This document shows positions 23,971 through 29,116 of a DNA stretch of 29,116 nucleotides, piece after piece. The number at the start of each line of letters is the position of its first letter. Positions within the stretch are counted from its first letter, which is position 1. The translations under genes were made by a program, and so were the position numbers. A model generated the notes under the pieces. It was not told the DNA's origin, did not search any database, and worked only from the letters and a program-made list of their open reading frames with translations. Location of the stretch: positions 1 to 29,116 of the forward strand of contig CAKRGX010000019.1 in the NCBI GenBank assembly GCA_934338065.1, given 5' to 3'. The DNA comes from an uncultured Eubacterium sp. (GTDB lineage Bacteria; Bacillota; Clostridia; Lachnospirales; Lachnospiraceae).

Positions 23971-23994
23971 ACACAAGATATAGATCGTTGTCAA
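23965..23994 (-). promoter_or_regulatory. infC operon promoter
   Basis: Minus-strand TTGACA (23989-23994), an 18-bp spacer and TAGACT (23965-23970). The -35 is perfect and the -10 matches 4 of 6. Confidence 0.6.
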
Positions 23995-24050
23995 GCATTT
24001 ATTGACAAATCAAATTTCAAACATGTTGATTTAAGATGTATTTTAGCATT

Positions 24051-25121
24051 TTAGATGTCCCCATACCAATACACTTCTTCTTTTTCGATATAAGAAAGTA
24101 AGATGGCGTCCATTTCAAATTCCGGATTCCGTTTGCTCATATTACACGCGGTAAGTGTTGCCTCCGAGAGATTCAAAAACATCTCTTTTGCTTCTCCCAT
24201 CGGCGCACGCTACAGACAAACCGTATAAATAAGCGGCAGCAAATCTTCACGCTAGATGAGTGGACAGCGTTGTCTTTTTTCGGCACAAAAAGATGATAAA
24301 TAAGAAAGTGCCGAAGTGACATTTAGACTCTCATCCGATGTATGTATATTTTCCTCGATAAATTTCCGAATCCAATCCGGAACTTCATCCTCGCGGCGAC
24401 ATCGCTCTAACTGCCTTTTTGCCTGTGCTGCATGGATTAATTGCTCCTTTAGAATGGGACCTCGAAGCAAATCCGAATAACGTTTGGCGTAATGTTCACT
24501 CTTACCAAATACCTCACCCAAAAGTTCCCACAGCCTATTTTTTTCCTCTTCTCTCACCCACGAAAGAATACTGTCACGGTAGCGGATTACATAGTTAAGT
24601 GCTGTCTGGCTGTAACCTTTAAACCAATCCGCACGTCCACCCATCCACCACAAAAATTCCTCGGTTGATAAATCCGTCACGCTCTCGTATGCATTCATTA
24701 GTTCCTTCGTGCTCCGTGTATGCGAAATCACCACATTATCTTCTAAATTTCCCTCAAAAAAAGAAATCATTTTTTCACAGTGTGCCATCGTACATCCATG
24801 GTCGATTCCATACAAATAAATCATTTCCTGATAATCATTTACATAAAAAGATGGTTCCCCGATGCCCTCTGTCAAATACGCTCTCGTTTCCTCCCTGTTT
24901 AGTCCCATCGCAAACGCCATTTGGAAAATGTTGTACCGGCTCGGTTTGTGATACCCATTAATTCCAAACCAGCGATGCATCGTTGGAAGAGAAACAAAAT
25001 CCATGCGTCCGGTTTTCTGGCGAAACGTCAAAAATGCCTGCCGCCTTACTTGTTTATCCGGCTGCTTGAAATTCCACGGATACCCCATCCGCCCCATGAT
25101 AAATGCGTCAAATCTTCTCAT
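24051..25121 (-). pseudogene. Unknown HTH-like regulator-type gene with two in-frame TAG codons
   Basis: From the ATG of MRRFDAFIMGRMGYPWNF (AGGGC/GGAGG upstream) a single frame runs about 356 codons to TAA at 24051, broken by TAG at 24252-24254 and again at 24210-24212. The reading frame stays protein-like after both stops (MGEAKEMFLNLSEATLTACN onward, ending EEVYWYGDI). An N-terminal stretch (SLPTMHRWFGINGYHKPSRY, then MAFAMGLNREETRAYL) resembles the helix-turn-helix region of regulators with long C-terminal domains, but I do not recognise the family. Each TAG is one transition from CAG (Gln), which suggests mutational decay. Other genes here end normally with TAG, so reassignment is unlikely. 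Confidence 0.75.
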
Positions 25122-25344
25122 GAAAAAAGCCCTCCATACTGAAGCACCATATAAAGTGCCGTTCCTACTGCAATGCTCAAAAACGTGTTGTGTTTCCACT
25201 TATAGCTGACTGCCACAATCAAAAAAGCTGCGTCATACCAAAAAAACCGGCATTCTGCATCGTAATTCCATATGCCATTCCGACAAACAAGTAACTGCAC
25301 AAAATCGGAATGGACTTAATAAATCCTCTACGAACGGCTTTCAT
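25118..25344 (-). pseudogene. azlC-azlD deletion remnant (branched-chain amino acid exporter)
   Basis: The ATG at 25342-25344 (AGGAAG upstream) opens a frame reading MKAVRRGFIKSIPILCSYLF then VGMAYGITMQNAGFFG, like the N-terminus of the AzlC permease. It stops after 41 codons. A shifted frame continues with DAAFLIVAVSYKWKHNTFLS then IAVGTALYMVLQ, like the C-terminus of the small partner AzlD. About 200 codons of azlC and the start of azlD are missing, so an internal deletion probably joined the two. The reading start overlaps the DUF1275 gene by 17 bp; the stop overlaps the next gene's start. Confidence 0.7.
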
Positions 25345-26014
25345 GTTCTTCCTTCTCCCTGTCAATAAACATCATAATAAAGGCGGCAAGCAAAAAGAAT
25401 GCACACACTAAAATTGCCTTTTCCTTCATATAGGAAACGCATACATTTCCGAGTACGGCACCGATGATAAAGCACAAAATCACGCCGTAATAAAGGATGC
25501 TTTTTGACAAACATTTTTTCTCTTTCGTATGCATATAATCGCACAAATTCTGTGTACCGCTGCGAAGATTTCCGATACACATCGTAGTCGCAATTCCGTT
25601 TCCGTGAATCTTACGGAAACTCTCTACCTGAATCCCACAGGCAAGTGACGTTAAACTGTTCGCTAGGAGATTAAGAGAAACCGGAATAAAGCACACACCG
25701 GCAAGGACAATTGCCTCTAACAATACAGAAATCTGCCGCCAGTGAAGCCTTTTTTTCTCATCCATCCGAAAACGTACCAAATCAGCCAGCATAATTCCAG
25801 CCGCAAATGCAAGTACAGGAAACAAATACCGCACAACCTCCGGCCAGTTTCTCTCGGATATGCTTACGCCAAGCAACAGCATATTTCCCGTCTGTGCATT
25901 TGCAAATACATGGTCGCGCATGATGTACGAATACGCATCCATAAATCCACCGGATGCCGCTAACACGATTCCTAACTCAATAGACTCTGACATCTGCTTT
26001 GCTATTTTTTTCAT
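25328..26014 (-). CDS. DUF1275 (YoaK-type) membrane protein
   Basis: A 228-residue multi-pass membrane protein with about six hydrophobic segments. The hallmark N-terminus is GIVLAASGGFMDAYSYIMRDHVFANAQTGN, with the middle motif LACGIQVESFRKIHGNGIATTMCIGNLRSG. The family is widespread and of unknown function, possibly transport. AAAGGAG lies upstream of the ATG, overlapping the last codons of the antiporter gene 2 bp before, so the two are probably translated as an operon. Confidence 0.88.
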   Translation of the reverse strand: MKKIAKQMSESIELGIVLAASGGFMDAYSYIMRDHVFANAQTGNMLLLGVSISERNWPEVVRYLFPVLAFAAGIMLADLVRFRMDEKKRLHWRQISVLLEAIVLAGVCFIPVSLNLLANSLTSLACGIQVESFRKIHGNGIATTMCIGNLRSGTQNLCDYMHTKEKKCLSKSILYYGVILCFIIGAVLGNVCVSYMKEKAILVCAFFLLAAFIMMFIDREKEEHESRS

Positions 26015-26016
26015 TC

Positions 26017-27615
26017 CTATCGCTCCTTTATCACAATTGTATCACCCGGTGCAAACACCGTGTTTCCATTTGGAATAATCAATTCTTCCCCCCGCTGAAT
26101 CATCACGACTAACTTTCCTTTTCCGAGATGAATCCGCGATAAACTTTTGCCTACCCATTTGTGACTGCCGTCTAACTCAATTTCAATCAGCCGCACACCA
26201 TCCACATCACCCGGTGCCTTTGCACTGAGAATCAATGTGTCGCCCGGCACAAGCACGGTGTCTCCGTTTGGCGTCACATCTTTTTCATCCCGTTGAATCT
26301 GAACGAGAAGTGTTTCCGGCGGCAGCAAAATATCTTTAATCTTACTGCCCGCCCACGGATGATTTTCTTCGACCGTAAACTGGATAAATTGAACCGGCAC
26401 CTCTTCGGTGTAATCGGTAAAAGTCTTTAATACGTCTTCTTTATCATCAATCATATGAAGCATTTTCGCCACATACGGAAGCAGCGTTCCCTGCAAAAGA
26501 ATGGAGAAAAGCACAATGAAAAATATCATATGAAAAATGTCGTGTTCAAACATCATGCCGCTGCTCCTTGCCATTATCGCAAACACAATGGACGCCGCCC
26601 CGCGAAGCCCCGCCCACGAAACTAATATCTGCTGCCGCCATTTACTTCGAAAAGGCGTTAACAGCAAACACACAACCGCAGGTCTGGCAACAAACGTCAA
26701 AAACAGCGCAATCATCAGCGACGGAAAGACAACCGCCGGCAGTGCCGATGGAAATGCCAACAACCCGACGAGGAAAAAGACTAACATCTGCATCAAGCCG
26801 GTCACACCGTCAAAGAAATGTACCAGCGACTTTTTATTGTCTAAATCCGCATTTCCCAGCACAATACCAAACAAATACGCACTCAGGTATCCATTGCCGC
26901 CAACTGCTGAAGGAACCGCATACGCCAAAAGTACGAAGGCAAATACTAAAATAGTATCAAAGCCTTCTGTCGTGACCTGAAATTTTTTCAGGACAAAAAT
27001 CGTGATTCCCGCCATCAAGGCACCAATTGCCACACCATAGACAATCTGTGCAAACACCGTATAGGCAATGGCTCCCGCACTGACTTTTCCACCACCGATT
27101 AATCCTAATAAAATTGTGGTGAGCATATACGAACACGGGTCATTACTACCGCTTTCCACCTCCAAAAGAGAGGCGGTCCGGTACTTTAAGTTCAACCGTT
27201 TAGAACGCAGAATCGAAAACACTGACGCCGCATCGGTCGAACTTATCAACGAACCAATCAAAAGACTCTCAAGCAGTCCGATGTGAAGCGCATAGTAACA
27301 AAACAATGCCGTCAGCCCCGCCGTAAGAACAACACCGGCAGTCGATAGAATAACCGCCCGCAGAGCAATCGGTTTTGCAGCACTCCATTTTGTTCCAAAA
27401 CCACCGTAAAACATAATAAAAATCAGGGCAATGGAGCAAATTTGTTCTGCCAGTTCAAAGTTTTCAAACGAAATCCGAATGACACCATCCGAGCCGAAAA
27501 ACATACCAAGCACAATAAAAATCAAAAGCATCGGAACGCCAATACGGTTCGATATTCGGTTCCCTACTAAACACGCCAGTATCACAATCGATACGAAAAG
27601 AATTGCAAATGTCAT
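26017..27615 (-). CDS. K+/H+ antiporter (NhaP2/CvrA-type) with TrkA-C domains
   Basis: A 532-residue CPA1-family antiporter exporting K+ or Na+ in exchange for protons. The membrane domain has about 12-13 helices (residues 1-400), including GNRISNRIGVPMLLIFIVLG, ESGSNDPCSYMLT and SWAGLRGAASIVFAI. The cytosolic C-terminus has two similar regulatory TrkA-C/RCK-C-like repeats (WAGSKIKDILLP…VTPNGDTVLVPGDTLIL; WVGKSLSRIHLG…IIPNGNTVFAPGDTIVI), which usually bind nucleotides or ions to gate the transporter. AAAGGA precedes the ATG. It is intact in the middle of a block of broken genes. Confidence 0.9.
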   Translation of the reverse strand: MTFAILFVSIVILACLVGNRISNRIGVPMLLIFIVLGMFFGSDGVIRISFENFELAEQICSIALIFIMFYGGFGTKWSAAKPIALRAVILSTAGVVLTAGLTALFCYYALHIGLLESLLIGSLISSTDAASVFSILRSKRLNLKYRTASLLEVESGSNDPCSYMLTTILLGLIGGGKVSAGAIAYTVFAQIVYGVAIGALMAGITIFVLKKFQVTTEGFDTILVFAFVLLAYAVPSAVGGNGYLSAYLFGIVLGNADLDNKKSLVHFFDGVTGLMQMLVFFLVGLLAFPSALPAVVFPSLMIALFLTFVARPAVVCLLLTPFRSKWRQQILVSWAGLRGAASIVFAIMARSSGMMFEHDIFHMIFFIVLFSILLQGTLLPYVAKMLHMIDDKEDVLKTFTDYTEEVPVQFIQFTVEENHPWAGSKIKDILLPPETLLVQIQRDEKDVTPNGDTVLVPGDTLILSAKAPGDVDGVRLIEIELDGSHKWVGKSLSRIHLGKGKLVVMIQRGEELIIPNGNTVFAPGDTIVIKER

Positions 27616-27644
27616 AGTATATCCTTTCTTTGTCGTTTTTTCGG

Positions 27645-28443
27645 TTACTTCTTAATCGCCCACCGCATCTTCGTAGAACGTGCCCGTCCGTTTTGTGCAC
27701 ATTCTTTCGCCGAAGGGCGTATCACATCTTTTGCATAATCGCTGTAAATACCAGCTTTATATCCGGACTTTAACGCCTTTTTTACAAGGCGGTCTTCGCC
27801 GGAGTGGAAGGTAAGAATTGCTGCCCTTCCACCGGGTTTTATGCATTCCGGCAAGTTCCTCTTTGGTAATCGTGTCAAGCCGCTCTGCAGCACTGATTCC
27901 TTCCTTTTGGTTTAACCTCAAATCAAGAGGTCCTTCTACTTTAAAGGAAAATCCACGCTCAGGATTATCAATCTGCATGGAAGAGACACCCAAATCGGCA
28001 AGCACAAAGTCAAATCCGCCTGCCTCTTTAGCAATTTCATCAATCGTGCAGAAATTCTGCAGTTTTATTGTGAGAATTTCTTCGCCGTATCCCTGCTCCA
28101 AAAGCCGTTTCTTCGTCTTCGCCGATTCTTCGGGATCCACATCCGTCGCATAGATATGACCTCTGCCCTCTAAGCAGGCAAGCATTGCTTTCGTGTGCCC
28201 GTCATAACCAAGTGTCGCATCGAACCCAGTCTGCCCCGGCTGAATCTGTAGAAAGTCTAAAATTTCCTGCACCATAATCGAAAGATGCATCCCTGCCGGC
28301 GTATTTCCTTTCGAAATGACGTGTTCAATCATGTCCAGATACTTCTCCGGCTGGTGTTCCTTATATTTTTCCTCAAATTTCTTCGGATATTTTCCACTGT
28401 AATGTACTCGTCTCTTGTGCTTTTTCTCTTCCTGCGGCATCAT
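27645..28443 (-). pseudogene. rsmH: Broken rsmH copy (16S rRNA m4C1402 methyltransferase)
   Basis: An N-terminal part with a Lys-rich extension, the SAM-binding region TGFDATLGYDGHTKAML, YATDVDPE, FDFVLADLGVSSMQID and DLRLNQKEGISAAERLD is followed by a frame change. The C-terminal part CIKPGGRAAILTFHSGEDRL then VKKALKSGY, ending GRARSTKMRWAIKK, is in the other frame. Compared with normal RsmH, roughly 80-90 residues between ITKEELAGM and PECIKPGG are missing. The join (about 27841-27856) reads LAGMHKT in one frame and LPECIKP in the other, consistent with a deletion across short homology. The start is taken as the third codon's ATG, 6 bases from GAAGGG. The long N-terminal extension suggests a second, non-dcw copy. 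Confidence 0.88.
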
Positions 28444-28472
28444 TTTCATCCCTTCTTTGCATTTTCTGCTTT

Positions 28473-28502
28473 ATGATACAATATTCAGCGGATATAGGTC
28501 AA
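28473..28502 (-). promoter_or_regulatory. Promoter of the rsmH copy
   Basis: Minus-strand TTGACC (28497-28502), an 18-bp spacer and TATCAT (28473-28478), about 30 bp upstream of the start. Confidence 0.6.
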
Positions 28503-28515
28503 GTAAGCGCTTAAA
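28502..28515. promoter_or_regulatory. cre-like (CcpA-type) operator
   Basis: AGTAAGCGCTTAAA contains the perfect 10-bp palindrome TAAGCGCTTA and matches the strong cre sequence TGTAAGCGCTTACA at 12 of 14 positions. It abuts the -35 of the rsmH-copy promoter, where a bound LacI/CcpA-family regulator could act. Functionality is unproven. Confidence 0.45.
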
Positions 28516-28774
28516 TATTTTATGACAAAATTCATGATTTATAGTAAGGTTTTTATAAACTATTCTAATTTGGTGGGTGTACAAAAGTCTTGACCACAAC
28601 ACAGACGAAGAGTCTTGAGTTTCCGCAGATTTATCCACAGACACCCTATTATTACCGCTTCCTTATAAACAACTTTCAAAAAATGCCTAAAATATAAGGA
28701 ATCTCTCTTCCTTTTGGTGTAAAATTAAGCTACCAACCAAAAATCCTACTAAACAAAAGAGAAGGAGATTCCCT
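28516..28774. other. Intergenic DNA leading into the insertion sequence
   Basis: No gene is visible. The stretch holds a single DnaA-box-like TTATCCACA (28631-28639) and, near 28698-28727, sequence complementary to the transposase start region. The left end of the insertion sequence must lie somewhere here but I cannot place it without the right end. Confidence 0.5.
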
Positions 28775-29116
28775 ATGGCTAATTTTACATCAAATACCTA
28801 CCAAATAAAACGAAAAATTTTAACTTTTACAAATAAAATTTCAAAAGGGCTTTCCAACCCCGAACGTAAGTTTACTGCTGATATCACTTACGGTATGCTG
28901 GCTGCCGGAAGCTGTCTTCTGACGGATGTTGTTGACCAGCTACATGAAAATTCCAAAAAGATTAATAGCGTTGACCGGCTTTCCAGACATCTTGAAAAAG
29001 GAACTCCTGCAAAATCTGCTGCTTCTTACCTTCAGATGGTCAAAACCTTGGTTCCTTCTGAACCTGTGATTCATATAGATGACAGCGATGTTGTAAAACC
29101 GAACGGCTATAAATTT
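28775..29116 (+). CDS. DDE transposase, IS4-like, N-terminal part (runs off window)
   Basis: The first 114 codons of a transposase start MANFTSNTYQIKRKILTFTN, with GAAGGAG upstream. KFTADITYGMLAAGSCLLTD and VDRLSRHLEKG precede the first catalytic Asp region VIHIDDSDVVKPNGYKF, which resembles DDE_Tnp_1/IS4-like transposases common in Lachnospiraceae. The rest, including the other acidic residues and the right end, lies outside the window, so intactness cannot be judged. DNA upstream of the gene is complementary to its Shine-Dalgarno and first codons. Confidence 0.85.
   Translation, partial: MANFTSNTYQIKRKILTFTNKISKGLSNPERKFTADITYGMLAAGSCLLTDVVDQLHENSKKINSVDRLSRHLEKGTPAKSAASYLQMVKTLVPSEPVIHIDDSDVVKPNGYKF

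Noticed and set aside
24210..24254. TAG as a sense codon (pyrrolysine or recoded amber)
   Set aside because: Intact genes such as the DUF1292 gene end in TAG, and no insertion element or Pyl machinery is visible. Decay is simpler.
26537..26980. 147-codon plus-strand frame inside the antiporter gene
   Set aside because: Antisense shadow of conserved membrane helices; no start signal.
28631..28639. Perfect DnaA box suggesting an origin
   Set aside because: It is a single box without neighbours, dnaA or dnaN, or an AT-rich unwinding cluster around it.
1..29116. CRISPR array or phage structural module
   Set aside because: No spaced direct-repeat series, cas genes, or phage head, tail or lysis genes were seen. 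The Cas4-like motif belongs to a helicase fusion.

Overview
The window looks like chromosome of a motile, Gram-positive gut anaerobe of the Lachnospiraceae type (Roseburia/Agathobacter/Eubacterium-like). The clues are a Lachnospiraceae-style flagellin, a CsrA-type regulator beside it, infC-rpmI-rplT with a Firmicute attenuator leader, a secreted GH10 xylanase with Ig-like domains, AT-rich intergenic DNA and AGGAGG ribosome binding sites. The genus is inferred from protein resemblance only. Most genes lie on the minus strand.

Region 1 (1-3455) is the most interesting part. A 191-residue FimB-like tyrosine recombinase (530-1105) lies between inverted copies of a 28-bp site (22-bp identical core; 7-bp arms around a 7-bp spacer). 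The same roughly 750-bp segment carries a near-perfect sigma-28 flagellar promoter (482-508), which here points away from the downstream genes. Next to the right-hand site lies a csrA-like gene followed by flagellin, with no convincing promoter of their own. Inverting the segment would place the sigma-28 promoter about 70 bp upstream of csrA. This reads as a self-contained flagellar phase switch captured in the OFF orientation. The csrA-flagellin spacer also has a hairpin presenting ACGGA and an ACAAGGA Shine-Dalgarno, an arrangement expected for CsrA control of flagellin translation. The whole block is bracketed by a 30/31-bp direct repeat; one copy is the 3' end of hisC and the other overlaps the tRNA-Pro promoter.

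Region 2 (3425-13298) holds hisC, a cytosolic subtilisin-like protease, clpX, an HtrA protease, a polyprenyl-phosphate sugar transferase that opens exopolysaccharide synthesis, and a PD-(D/E)XK nuclease-DinG/XPD helicase fusion. Region 3 (13500-22600) has a DUF1292 gene, then a tight minus-strand run (cytidylate-kinase-like, gltX, UvrD-type helicase, GH10 xylanase, 52-residue Cys-rich membrane protein), an amidase, tRNA-Leu(AAG) and a secreted M14 carboxypeptidase. Region 4 (22616-24000) is infC-rpmI-rplT, with a probable AUA start for infC and a terminator-type leader.

Region 5 (24051-29116) is a decaying block. A K+/H+ antiporter and a DUF1275 membrane protein are intact. An unknown gene with two in-frame amber stops, an azlC-azlD deletion remnant and an internally deleted rsmH copy are broken. 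The window ends inside a DDE transposase gene whose upstream DNA is complementary to its own translation start region.
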